Origin: Cadophora sp. MPI-SDFR-AT-0126
Lineage: Eukaryota > Ascomycota > Leotiomycetes > Helotiales > Ploettnerulaceae
Reading direction: 5' to 3'
DNA: 64,000 nucleotides
Assembly: GCA_020747065.1 (NCBI GenBank)
Contig: JAGMVK010000005.1
Coordinates: 186,001-250,000, forward strand
Each line of letters starts with the position of its first letter. Position 1 is the stretch's first letter. Below the pieces are notes generated by a model that was not told where the DNA came from, did no database searches, and saw nothing but the letters and a program-made list of their open reading frames with translations. Made by a program: the position numbers and the translations under genes. Positions 22,949 to 35,233 of the stretch are shown here, one piece after another.

Positions 22949-24120
22949 TTACGACGACGGAGCTTTTCCATTGGGAATAGCCTCTCCATTGGTTGCTCCA
23001 GCAGCTTGAGCGAATTCCCTACCCTTAGCGATGCTGCCGTGCACAAGATTCGATAGACCCCACATGTCGAAGGCAACAGCAATGGCCCGGTATCCTTGCT
23101 GAATCATCATTGGGACCATATCCATACTCATAGCAGCACTTGATTTAGTTAGTTTTTTTTATCACAGTTTCATCAAGACAATTGACAACTCACCCGAAAA
23201 GAGGCTTGCCATATTTCTGACCAGCAGCAGCGAATGCTCCCATAGCAGCAGCAAAAGTAGGATGAGGTTCACCGCCCAGTTTGAGTTCCAATCCAGCATC
23301 TGCCATGAAATCGCCTGGGCCGAACATGAGAGCCGAGACACCCTCAAGGGCTGCGATCTCATCGACATTCTTCACTCCCTCAACACTCTCGATTTGAGCA
23401 ACCACGACGATATGCTTATTGGAAGTGCCCATATTGAAAGGATCGCCTTTGTAAAGCGACTTGTCTGAGATCCCAGGGGTGAAAGTCCAGGGTGAAAAGG
23501 ATCGCTGTCCAATCGGTGCTATCAATTCGGTCAACAAAAGTTCCCAATCTGGTTCATTGCTTGCTGACTATGACTACTTACGATAATATATCTCGTTCAA
23601 AAGATGCTTGATCTCTGCAGCATTGTCGCAGTGAGGGATGACGATTCCTGCAGCGCCCGCATCGAGAGCAGTGGACAAAACTGTCTCGTCATGCTTTGGG
23701 ATTCGGACAATTACCATCGACTTTCCTTCTGAGTGATGTTGAGCTGCTTGGATGGCGCTTCAAAACAGATTTCCATGTCAGATAGTGTCTACAACGAGGA
23801 AGATTTTATCTCTACTTACTCGTACAAACTCGTTCGGTCGAACATAGCATGCTCAGCATCCATCCAGATAAAATCTGGCTGTGTCGAAGCGAGAACCTGG
23901 AAAATAAACTCAACATAAATAGGTCGATAGCAGTTGCTTTACATACCTTCGTCACGAATACACTTGCCATACCCTGAGCGACACCAAACAGGGTCTTTTT
24001 GGGGTCTTCTTGGGCATCTTTCAGAGCTGCTCTTAGATTTCCAGGATATGTCAACAACGCAGCGCGATATGGTGCCTTGGTGTGCAGATCAGGCTGCTCG
24101 AGGTAACGTTGGTCAGTCAT
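22949..24120 (-). CDS. HpcH/HpaI aldolase (2-oxo-acid aldolase / citrate lyase-like)
   Basis: Five exons, 24120-23947, 23896-23820, 23757-23582, 23518-23194 and 23138-22949, give 313 aa. The start MTDQRYLEQPDLH is the only ATG that fits the first exon. The TIM-barrel core shows FIWMDAEHAMFDRTSLY, then VIVRIPKHDETVLSTALDAGAAGIVIPH, AQIESVEGVKNVDEI with the metal-binding Glu, and MFGPGDFMADAG with the metal-binding Asp. Class II aldolases of this family split or join pyruvate-type enolates with aldehydes using a divalent metal. The substrate in fungi is generally undefined. All splice donors match GTNNGT. No targeting sequence is evident. Confidence 0.9.
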
Positions 24121-25417
24121 ATTGAAAGAATGGATCGTTGAGTTAAAGATCAACTTCAAAGGACATTGACGGAGTGCAGCAGCACCTCGTTTATATGGTT
24201 TTCTGGACTCTTGCTCCGTTTCACGTGAAGTTCTCACTTACTCCATTCTCACATCATCAAGAGGGCTAAGTTGCGCGCCGTTGAACCGAATGCCACTGGT
24301 GCTGACATAATTTATGCTCTAACAATGCAGTTGGTACGGAAACAAATGGTTGTCAGCCTCACCGCCGCTGACATCAAATTCCTCCATTGGCTAGTAATGC
24401 GACGGACGCGAACGAAACTGTCGATTTACTCGAGCTTGAAGCAGAAGCAACGTGGTAGGACCTTGCACAAACCTTTAACGACCAATTACAACGCCGATTC
24501 AGAGGGCCAATTTATGCTTGGGCTATTGATGGTTTGCTTGTCGTAATGAGCAGACGCTTTGGGAGTTTATTGTGGAGATTGTACGTGAAACGAGCGGGTA
24601 GCTGTGCGGCAGGTTCGGGTTACTCCCAAGGGGCAGGGATCGACACTTTCCAGCAAGCGTCTCTTCACTGCTTGCTTACTGCGCTGCCTCTTTGATCTCC
24701 ATCTTGGGTTAACTCCGAGGACTGTGGGCTTTATCGTAATTCTGAGTCCCGGGCAGCGAATTTGCGATGCTTCGTTCGTCTCTGTCAAGTCGTGTTTCCA
24801 ACCAATTTGCAGTGGCCTTCCATTTCAATTCAAATATGAGCACGCCAGACGTACCGCCAGAAGCGCCGCTGGAAAATATTGCGATATTGGAAGTCACTGT
24901 CAGAGTCGAGTCACTGCGCTACAATGATGCTGGTCTTGTTCCGGGGCAACAGGCGAGTCGTTTTAAGAACAGCGACATTCTATACCTATCTAGGATGATC
25001 TACCACTACGTGACCCACGCCAGTAGAAGAATAAGCAAATCTGCTGCGTTCTGGAAACTCATACTTACTTCGATATTGTCTCAACCTTCAAATGCGAACT
25101 TGCATTTATGACTACTCGAATTGAGTTCCGCTTTATAAGTGAGTGCTTTTTGACTAAGACCTCGGGTGCACCCAATCAGGCATGGAAATTTGAAATGAAC
25201 CGGGCGTGTATATTGAGCACTCACACTCAGAACAAATTCAGATCTATATTTAAAAGTACAAAGTACAACCCAGAGCAATCCTTCCATTACCAACGCCAAT
25301 TTTTGACAAGTAGCTCATACGAATCTAAAGCCAATTCCAACATTACTATCCAATTCAGCCAACACTTCACGATATCCTACCGTCCTGGCAGTCGCATCGA
25401 GTCCTCAGGCTTCCTCC
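24121..25417. other. Intergenic, 1.3 kb
   Basis: Aldolase promoter followed by 3' flank of a small membrane protein gene. Open frames at 24604-24927 and 25108-25503 lack recognisable content and are not called. Confidence 0.4.
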
Positions 25418-25741
25418 TTATTCTAGCACGAATCGGGCGGGATTCTTCTCGGGTATGGGCAGGGTATCAACTGTCTCTAGCGAGACAAGAGACTCAGATG
25501 TAAGAGCTGATGAAAGTGAGACATCTTTCTGGTATGCAGGAGGACCGAAATCTTGCTCATTCGCGACGTAGACAGGGCTTGCATCCGGAGTGACGGTGAT
25601 GCTTGGAATCGAAGAAACTTGTTGCTTAGATCGAAGTGCTTTGGCAGTGGCTTCTGTTATCTCGGCTTTGCGTATCTTGCGTTCCTTGTGCTCGTCGTAG
25701 ATGACTTTGCCAGCAAGAAAGGTGAGGAGGATGAGGACCAT
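25418..25741 (-). CDS. Small single-pass membrane protein, hypothetical
   Basis: 107 aa from an ATG in good context (AACATGG). It begins with a hydrophobic segment (MVLILLTFLAGKVIY) followed directly by a charged stretch (DEHKERKIRKAEITEA), then a Ser/Thr/Pro-rich tail. This layout suggests a membrane anchor with a short cytosolic tail. The frame stays open upstream without an ATG for about 30 codons (reading FKDCHPTYVRLKPIKNPF just before the start), so a 5' exon may be missing from this model. No known family recognised. Confidence 0.45.
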   Translation of the reverse strand: MVLILLTFLAGKVIYDEHKERKIRKAEITEATAKALRSKQQVSSIPSITVTPDASPVYVANEQDFGPPAYQKDVSLSSALTSESLVSLETVDTLPIPEKNPARFVLE

Positions 25742-28700
25742 GTTCGATGCGATGAAGGGGTTTTTGATTGGCTTGAGTCTGACGTAAGTGGGATGACAAT
25801 CTTTGAATTGATTATTGATCGTGCTGAAGATTTATGCGTAAAAGTGCGTGCTGATGTTGTGATTGTGTTGACTTTGATGGAATCATTGTCGCTTTATATC
25901 TTGAGACTTTACTTCACTTCAATAACACTGCCTGTTCACTGCGTCATTTGAATTTCAAATTCTGACACCAGATGTACATCTCGGGTTCAGAAGACATGAA
26001 CCCGAGCTCTAAGCCCCATGCAGTAGTGGGCGGCTGGGGCATGTCAGACAAGGCGCAGCCGACGCACGTGATCTTGTAAACACAAATCAAAGGGACTGGT
26101 TTGTTGACGCTTGGCTTTCAGAAGTGCCAGGCCTGTAGCGTGACCATTCTCTCAGCCAAAGAGAACATGGTTCTCAGTTTCTTTTGTAATTTATATCAAA
26201 CTGCCTCAAATGAATGCTTAAGATTACAAGGAGCTTCTGAAGGACACTCAATTTCGAGCATTTGAGCTATCCGTCAGCGTAAAGAGACACCTAGTAGAAG
26301 CCAGGGGTTCTCTCGACTCGGCAAGCATGGGTCTCATGAAAGGAGTCGCATTTGAGCCGAGAGAGATATTGCTTTCCGGCCGCACATCGCGTCTTGTAAG
26401 CACCTCTACTCATGCTGTCTGGCACGGGAGTTTGATAAACAAGGATGAGGTCCCCATGGAATCATTTGAATGGGTTTTGGAAAATTGATCTAGGAAGAGA
26501 ACAAGGAAGGAACCGCATCAGCGTGATCTACTCGGAAATCAGCCGATGTTCGAATAATATATGGCTTCAAAGATTCTGGGACCCTCATCCGCCTGGTATG
26601 ATTGTTTTTGAAACTAGCACAATGAACGCCCAGTGTATCTTTAAGCCAGAATACCTTCATTGTCTACCAATCCGAGCCCAAAATCGTGAGCTGCGCATGT
26701 CCACCGCTGAGTACCGCACATTATGATAGCAGTTGAAGTCAGATTTTGTTTTGCTGGGCGAGCGTAATCCTTTCGTATTCGTGAGCAAGCAAGATTGCCC
26801 TCAGAGAATCGAGTCTCAAAGGCCGTACATACAAGTTCCTCCTGTTCCCTCATCGACTGGGTCATGGACTATCGAGGAAGAAGATTGAAACCCGACTCAG
26901 TTGGGAATAATTTCGATGTCACATTATTGAATTGGCCGCATCTCTGTTGAATGTCTTCACACCTTCACCAATTGCCTATCACTTTTCGCACGGTAAATGA
27001 TTGTTTACTACCAAAGTAATAATTGGCCGACAAAATTGATGAGCTGTCACATTACTGGCCGCTCTTGGGGTGTAATAATTTCCCCACGGCTCAGCCCTAT
27101 CAAAAGCACAAGAATAAACCTCGCGAAGCCCATTCACGAGATTGACATCGACTACCGACTTCAGTACTGGACGCTAACTCCTTTAGATTCGTTGTCCATT
27201 TCCATGCCATATCTTTGGAAGACCCGAAATCCTGTATTGTGTTTCTGATGTCTCTGAAGGTAAAAGGCGATGGCCTAGGTATTCCGACTGGAGTCTCCTT
27301 TGCCGACGAAATCGCTCCGAGCTTGTCGGAATGGCTGAGACAGCTTGCTGTCGATGTATTGTCGATGTATGGCTAGACTGGAGTTTTATTTCTCCGGGGG
27401 AATTTGCACGTACCAAGATGCGGTATCAAATCCTATCTTCGGACGAAGTCCCATGCTCCTCGCAAAGACGAGAAACAGTGCAGATTTCACCAATTCGGAC
27501 ATTGCTTCAGCGAGCCCGCCAAGCTGTGCGTTCAACTCTTGCCCAATTTTTTATTTTTTTACATAATGCTACCCCGCAAATTATCGGTTTCTGAAGTCCC
27601 GCAACGCTCGGGTACGGGTCCTGCTCGTGCACTTAGCTGTCAACAGCTATGATGAACTCGAAAGCGGGAGATGGTTCATAGCTTCTCCAATCGCATGATG
27701 ATGCGACTGTTATTTTGGCACTGACCTCCACTTTGATTTACATTAGATCGACACATTAAACGCGAATCATAGAACAGTTTTTGTGAGCTCAGATACGGGC
27801 AGTAGTTCATATGCTTCTTGACATGCCAATCGCAATAAAAATTTATGTATCTGCCAAGAACCACTCTCAGTACCATATTAGTTGCACTAACGACCGAAGA
27901 ACACTTGAAGCATAGTAGTAAGCCAATGTCAACTATCATAGCTGCAAGAAAATGGGTTCACGCTTGATAAGTAAGTTGATGATCAAAATCCAGGATAATG
28001 CTTCGACTTTAGGTGCTTTTCTTCATTCTCAGAGACTTCAGAGAAATCACAACAGGTACTCAGATCTTGCATTCTACTTAAATGGTCATCGGTCCTTCTC
28101 GCGCGGAACGACGGAAAGTGAGAAGATAAGCCATCAATGTGAAGCTTAGGCAAGTTGTAGCTGCCCAAGTGTGGCCAATACTGACCGAGCTACGCGGCTT
28201 CTTGGGGCTGTTTCGAAACATTTTCATGTCCTTCGACCAATGGTGGTGTGCGGCGAGACTCAGGCATTGTTTTCGCAAGAACTTTTCGGACTAAGTAATT
28301 AATGTGGCCGAATGCCTTCCAGGGGATGCTTGACCTAGAACTTCCTGGGTCTATCACAAAGATCGCTCCTCGGGTTCTGCACTGACAAGGTATGACGGGC
28401 CGTTGAACGGCGACCAAACATTCCAAATGTTATCAGATCTTGCCCGGAGAGCATACGAGACGAGAAAATGCAGGAGTTCCCCCTAAACTCTTTTTATGCC
28501 TCCGGTGCGAATCTTAGCCGATGGTGTATTAGTACTGTGAGCCTGCCCTTTGGCTTGTGATCCTCAAGCAATGGGATGATCCTCGTTTGCACTCCTCGTA
28601 CCCGAGATTCCGTAAATCTAATTTTCCGGGTCCGGTTCGAAGCGTGCTCTAATCCTTATTAAGCAGTCCTGAGGTCCAAGCTTGCTATCACAAAGAGCTT

Positions 28701-29911
28701 TTGCACGATGATATACAACTCTGCCAGCGACCGAAGTCCACAAGATTCAGCTGCCCAGGACTCCATCTGACAAAACCGTCTCATTGCGACGCATTTCCAG
28801 TACTGATATCACGTGAGCCTTTACCATCATTTATGAAACACTCATGGGGAAAGTTCAGCCAAGCGAGCGGTGGAGGCGCCAATTGTTTTGATTCACAGTC
28901 CAAGTGAAACGTTGAGAATGTCACTAGCGAAGTTTAAAGAAGATAAGTCAGCAAGGAAAAACCAATGAGGGTTGGAGTATTTTAGACGTCCGAGGGTCAA
29001 CAGCTTATTTTGACAACCAGTGGAGCTCATTGGCAGCGACGTGCAATTTAAAGTTGCGCGTGGGGAGCTTCCCCTGGTTTCGAAGCCTTGATCGCTGGGG
29101 CTAAAGATGCAATTACCAATAAGTGATCAGTAACCACCAAGGATACTTAAGAGCACCATTGATTTGCATCGATTGTCCTTGTTGTTAACTTCTGATGAAA
29201 AGAAGCGAATGCCGTTCTCGGGCTCCACGTTTCGATACGGTGTGATTATGGCGAAGCTTCACTGCCGCACGGTCTTCATGCCCTCCGGAATGTCAATTGA
29301 GCCATACGATGCTCAATGCGCACTTAAAGCTGTGGCCACTCGGTCTTCAGCAGCCAGACTGTGTATGAACGTCATCAATGGTTTGTCGTACTTGGCCACA
29401 GCAGACTATTTGTCGAGTTTCACTCTTGCTCCCGGACGAACCCTTCGCAGGGCGAACAGAAGAGAGTTCGCTTGATTTGGAGACCGGATCTCATGTACGG
29501 CGATTGCCTGAGTTGTTAATTTGCTACCAGAGGATACCTAAGTTCAATTCGGCCGAAGAAGCCCAACGTTGCCTTCTCCTGCATATCCTCCGGTGGTGTA
29601 TCTGTTCCGAGCGAACTCTACCAAAGCGAACTAATCGGGTGCGAAGTCCAGACCTTGATCTAAGCTTTGGACAGACTTCGTCTTTGTATTAAAGAATTCC
29701 ATGCCCGTCGAGGGCCACCATTTTCTAGTTCACTATTCACCACCAATTCTCAGTTGATCAGATGGAACAAGGAAGTCCTCACTCGACAGGACAGTAATTG
29801 AGTCAGAAACCATCATCCGTCAACAGATCAAGCATCTCTGGAATGGAGAAACTCGAAGATCACTTAATTCAAGCTGCTTAAACCACCTGCCAACCTAACA
29901 CCCGCCCAGCA
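25742..29911. other. Gene-poor stretch, 4.2 kb
   Basis: The longest interval without a supported gene. All open frames are short, overlapping in several frames, and carry no domain motif. No terminal repeats, integrase, reverse transcriptase or transposase motifs were recognised by eye. It could be decayed transposon sequence or regulatory DNA. Confidence 0.4.
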
Positions 29912-31411
29912 ATGGCTCCCATTCCTTCCTCCACGCAGAGGCTCTCCATGGTCAGAACCTTTTCTTCGGACTTTTGGGGCCAAAGACTTCATCAAAAGAG
30001 AGCAACGGATGCAATACAAACTCCATCAAATGTATGTCCTTTTTAAACCCGCTCCCCCAGGAGGAAATGTACGATTCATTTTCACTATGAGCTTGACTTT
30101 CTCCTCATTGGCCCTTACCTAATTATCGCTTGACAGGTCCTCGACTCCAACAAGACTATGAATGCACAGAAAGAGAGCGACCGAGAGCGCCTCATCATAA
30201 TGATTCTAGTCGGCACTATCGTACTGTCTTTCGTTGCGTTACTCGCATATTTCATCCATCGACGTTTCACTCTGATTTCGACTCGAAAACTACAAAATGA
30301 TCTTGAAGCTGGGCGAAAGGAAGTCACTGAAGCTCGAGCGTTCAGACCAAAGGATGACACCCTGAAGGAGGGCTATTACACACCATTCGCCACCGAGGAT
30401 GGAAGCGTCTATGTCCGAACCCCGGTTCTACAGACACCAGCTACTGCACATCGATCAAAATCCACTCCTTCCGTTTTGTTGACTCGTATAAGCGTCGGAA
30501 CTGTCGCCGGTGTTGAACCCCATCCTCTTTTCCATCCAGGTATCAAACGATCCCGGACCCTCCCAAGCCAGAAAGCTCCCCAATATTCCACTCGTGCCAT
30601 GCGAGGCCCAATGTCATACCCTAATATCTATGACGACCAGAACCAATCATTAAGGTCTCAACCTTCATCTATTTCGCTCGGATCCTACTACCGAGCTGAG
30701 TCCAAACCAATGACTCCCTTCTCCACCATGCAAACACGGCGACCAGAAACACCCACAATCGAAGTAGAAAAGACGAGGCGAAGTGCACCACTCCCACCAA
30801 CACGTCGAAAGCAGGTACATTCTTTCTGGTCAGTTTCTGATTCAGCCAGCAACGCTCCTTCGTCACCTAGTATTTATTCGCCGACATACCCAAGAAATTT
30901 GTCCCCTCGGCCAGCACCTTCACAATTTGGTCCTGGACAAATATCATACGAGGATCCAAACAGACCACATCCTGGAAAACCAGTCCCGATTGGGACCCCA
31001 ATCAGGCCAGCTTTTTCAATCGACAGAGATGGGACTCTTCCCACCTTGTCATATCCTTTACCTCTTCTGTTGCGGAAGTCTTCATCTACCTTGCCTCTAC
31101 AAATTCCTCAGTCACCACCACTTTCCCCAAGGTCTTTCCCACCATCAGCCCCACCAACCACATCACCACTTAGTCAATTAGAGGAACCACCTACAGCGAA
31201 GATTGAGCGATGGCTTTCAGGATCTGGGTCTACTGGAACGGCGTCCATTATCGAGTCAGTACTTGGTTCGAATCGAAGATCGAGTGAGCCAGACATCTAT
31301 CGGACGGATTCCCATTCACGGAGCGAAAAAGTTTTGACTATTAGGTCAATGAGAAGTTCTCGGGGGAGTTCGCATGGCGGGGAAGAAATTTTTATTGGGG
31401 CTGCATTTTAG
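29912..31411 (+). CDS. Single-pass membrane protein with long disordered Ser/Pro-rich tail
   Basis: Two exons, 29912-30031 and 30137-31411, give 464 aa. The intron has a GTATGT donor and TTGACAG acceptor in phase 0. About 60 mostly polar residues precede one transmembrane helix (LIIMILVGTIVLSFVALLAY), followed by a basic stop-transfer IHRRF. The remaining 370 residues are rich in Ser, Pro, Thr and Arg with repeated SP/TP and PxxP-like stretches (APLPPTRRKQ; IPQSPPLSPRSFPPSAPP), as expected of an unstructured, phosphorylated cytoplasmic tail. It resembles fungal wall-stress sensor or adaptor topology without the Ser/Thr-rich or WSC ectodomain. No domain recognised; function unknown. Confidence 0.65.
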
Positions 31412-33461
31412 GCGTTTTGCAAGCATGTAACGCACATAGGAGTTTGGTTGATTGAAAACAAAAAAGGTATGATACCATGAAAACAGGGCGGAGCATTGTA
31501 CCATCGGGAGTTCCGAGTTTTAGACACAAATGTATTGATAATTCCACTGGAGCCCAATGCATAATTGATGTCTCGTGCGCCATAACTGCATTTGGGTTTG
31601 TCGTTTTGTCACTGCTGGTTGATCCCTCCATCAACATGCTCCGCTTCAGTCTTCAACAACTCATTATCCATTAACTTCGATTGATGTCATACCAGTGTGG
31701 TGGGGAATTGGCAACCCCGTTCACACGACTGCCCCCATAAGCTTGAACCTTCAAATGCTTGCACTCTGCCACCACCCTTGTGTCGCTGGTTGACGAGTCA
31801 GCTAGGGGCCATGAACACTTTTTCTGACGGAACCCAATCGGGCGAATCGATTGAAGCAACCGTAAATGAACCACTCAGCAACCTTTAGAGATGCGCTCCG
31901 GACAGCCGTATCTATGTTTTGGGGACATGCTTTGACAATCTCCCCTGCAAAACTTTCACTGCAGGTAATAGGGGCAGCCTGACTGGGGCGAATGCGAAGA
32001 ATGTCTTGGAAGTGTGAAATATTTAGAGTTGGGAAAATTTTTCCTGGCATAGAGAGATGGCGAAAGGCAATACTACGCTGCTCTGCCATGTCTCTGGTCC
32101 TGAGCATGCAAAAGTTAATTCTGCATGACAGCGGCCACCGTGTCCCTCCAACATTCTCAGAGCCCCTGGTTGCAGTACCACTGAAACATAAGAATTTGTA
32201 GGAAAGGCTACACAAAGATCAATCTGAGCGTAGAAGTGTTTCGGTGTCAGATAAAGTGTACATCAGCAGAGTCTCGTCGGATTCTAATACTGGTTGTCAG
32301 TAGCATTAAACTTGAGCTGTAATCCCTCATTGCTCTCATAATCATCCGGCACGAGTCGCGATGTAGGTACTGATGCTTCGACATGAAGCTCCCCGGAAAG
32401 TCAACATTCATTTTGCAAAACCGGCTGAGCTATTGTATGCTGGCAATAGACGAAGTGACTCTGTACTCAACAGGATCTAGAAAAAGTCTAAGCATGAAGA
32501 GCCACGAGTTGTTTGCACCCGGCACTGGCCATAGAGGTGACGCTATGGACTCTATTCATGTCCCGGAATCCGAGGGTTAAGATTCGAAAGCTACTTTTGG
32601 GCCGGATCGAAATTGCTTTGACATTTGCTCACACAGCTGGAGAGAAACCGAGGCAGAAGCGAATACGAGACCGTACACGGCCGAATAATCCAAAAAGATG
32701 CCGACTACCATCACTTCCGATTGAAATGCTATGAGATTGAGCTAATGATAGTTCAACGTGCATGGCCTTGGGGATACATGCAGCAAGTCCGATGCTGTGT
32801 GTCTTGTCCTAAATGCACGTGACCTCGACCAGTCTCTACGTTTATCATTTCCGTCTGTCTCACTCTCCTCACGTCTCACGAACTCGCTCGGAAGATCAAC
32901 CTCATCGTCGGCGACCAAATCGCACATGGTGATATGACAAAAACATGAAACAATTGCCCGAGTTCCATCCTTCAAAGCTCATGGATCGCGATGACATGTT
33001 CTTCTGACACAGCAGAAATGATGGACGTCGGCGACCAAAATCCAACGCCACAGACGCGCCAAACAAGCCCAGTCGCACGTCATTCGCCGACGCCCAAATG
33101 CAACAAAGGACCTCAAATAGGATAAGGGTCGTATTTGGACCGAGGCGTGGAGCTGAAAGGAAATGGAGGGCGACGGGACAACTTTATTTGGACGTTCGTT
33201 GGGCTTCATCGCGGCTTCTCTCCTAAGTGAATAATCCTGGACGAGTGACTGATACGAATCTCGCGTTTGATATTACTCACTTGTGGTGCTCCTGCACTCG
33301 GCTTCACTTGCTTCCTCGCACCTGCAGTCAGAACTTTGTCTGTCTCGTACCTGCGCATACAAGGGTAGATCGAAATACATCCCTACCTCTACGCAAGCCA
33401 CGAACATACCGAACAGCATCACGACCCAGGAGTCCGGAAACAGCACGAGGAAGACGGCGAT
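31412..33461. other. Intergenic, 2.0 kb
   Basis: No supported gene on either strand. The last 250 bp are the promoter of the YeeE-like gene. Near-identical GGTCGCC/GGCGACC words recur at 32911, 33030 and 33093 without forming a clear repeat. Confidence 0.4.
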
Positions 33462-34558
33462 ATGGCGACGACATTCAAATCAGTCCTTTCGGGCTCGATA
33501 TTCGGCGCAGCTCTGATCGCCGCTGGCGTCTACTCACCTTCGGTTATCATTGGACAGATGCAACTGAGAGACTTTCATATGCTGAAGACCTTTATTGCGG
33601 CAAGTGCAAGCAGCGCGTAAGTTCACTTTCTTGATCTCCGGAAATAAAATAAGTGCTTCTCGTAATATCAGAAAGGGTGTTCCGGAGCTGAGGATCAGAG
33701 CTGACACCATGCAGCATTGCCATCATCCTAGCGAACAAATACAACATCTCATCATGCAAGCCTCGAACACCAACTACACTCAATCTATTTAGTCCCTACG
33801 ATGGAAACATTCTTGGTGGTATCCTTCTTGGCTTCGGAATGTCGCTCACCGGTGCATGTCCCGGTACTCTGGTCCCTCAACTCACGACTGGCGTCCCGTC
33901 TGGTCCTCTTGTTCTCTTTGGTGGCCTCGTAGGCGGTATCCTATACTCGCGATTTGGCAAGCCTTTGATAGGTCAAGTACGGAACAAAGCTCTGATGGAG
34001 AAACCAACTGTCTTCCAGAGCCTCGAAGTCAAGCAGGGCAATGCGACAGCTGTCTATGAGGCGATATGTCTAGCCATCATTGGAAGTCTGACGCATTACT
34101 TTCCTGACAAGGTTGATCTCCTGGCACCATCTGTTGTTGGAGGTCTACTCATTGGACTAAGCCAGGTTGCCAGCTTGTCATTGACAGGTGGTGCGTTGAG
34201 CATCTCATCCGCGTACGAGCAGCTGGGAGATTTGCTCTGGTGGGCTGAAGAATCTATGCTTGAAGGTAGAAATGCGCTAAGACCAAGTATTAAGACGACG
34301 GCTTTCGCAGCAGGAACTGCTCTAGGTAGTTGGGGATTGTTCAGATACCTCGACCTGCCTACCCCTGCTACAGGTTTTAAGATCGGGGCTGTGAGAGCGG
34401 TGGTCGGTGGTGTATTACTCACTTTCGGGTCGAGACTCGCAGGTGGTTGTACAAGTGGACACGGGATCAGTGGCATGTCTCAGCTGTCTATCTCGAGCAT
34501 CATTACGGTGGCGGCCATGTTTTCAGGTGGCGTTGTGCTGACTGCGGTCATTCAATAG
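33462..34558 (+). CDS. YeeE/YedE family sulfur-compound (thiosulfate-type) membrane transporter
   Basis: Two exons, 33462-33616 and 33715-34558, give 332 aa. The intron has a GTAAGT donor, GCTGAC branch and GCAG acceptor in phase 2. The protein is almost entirely hydrophobic helices. It carries the two internal-repeat signatures of the family: GFGMSLTGACPGT near residue 115, and FGSRLAGGCTSGHGISG near residue 300, each with the conserved Cys thought to relay thiosulfate through the bacterial YeeE channel. The likely role is uptake or intracellular movement of thiosulfate or a related sulfur compound. The next gene, on the same strand 675 bp on, is a FAD oxidoreductase. Confidence 0.85.
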
Positions 34559-35233
34559 TATTTGGGAGATTGAGATGAGATAGGATAGTGCATTGGTGTA
34601 GCAGTGTGTCATTTCTAGGCGTGGCGCCTGGCGCATGGCGCTTCCGTTGAGATACCCCTTGCCCTTTACGATAGTGTTACTTCAATACAATTTCAAACTG
34701 AACTAATCCTCGAGCAAACTGAAACTCATATCATACAGCAATTTTCAAAAGAGCTATATTCTCGTATTTGCTCCACATACAGAAGCTTGGATGACACAAA
34801 CGATAAACACGAGCTCAGCGAATTGTCTAGATGGTAGACTTATAAGTCGAAGAGCAGTGGAGAAAATACAGCTACCTATCTGTCACTATGAATGATGCAT
34901 TCTAAAGAAGTGAAATTCGCTTTTTGTACTGGCTCCCATGCCATTATTCGCTTTGGAGATTCTTGACGACTCCAGCAGCGTCACGATCTGATAGTTCACG
35001 TGACTGGTGCGTCCTCAAAGGCTCCCACTTCTGATGCCGCTGTCGGCTTATATTCATCATCACCATTGCTTCACATCAATACCAAGGGATTAAATATTAC
35101 TAGATCCCTCATACTCAACTTCTATATTTCATTCCGGGTATTCATTCTGTCAGCAGGGAGAGCCTATCAAAAGCCATAATCGTTACCAGTTCTCCCCAGG
35201 CTGCCGAGTTCGTGAGGCTGAATCTTCTGTAGT
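34559..35233. other. Intergenic, 0.7 kb
   Basis: A GGCGY-rich burst (34618-34641) sits 60 bp after the transporter stop. The rest is AT-rich promoter-like sequence for the oxidoreductase. No gene. Confidence 0.5.
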
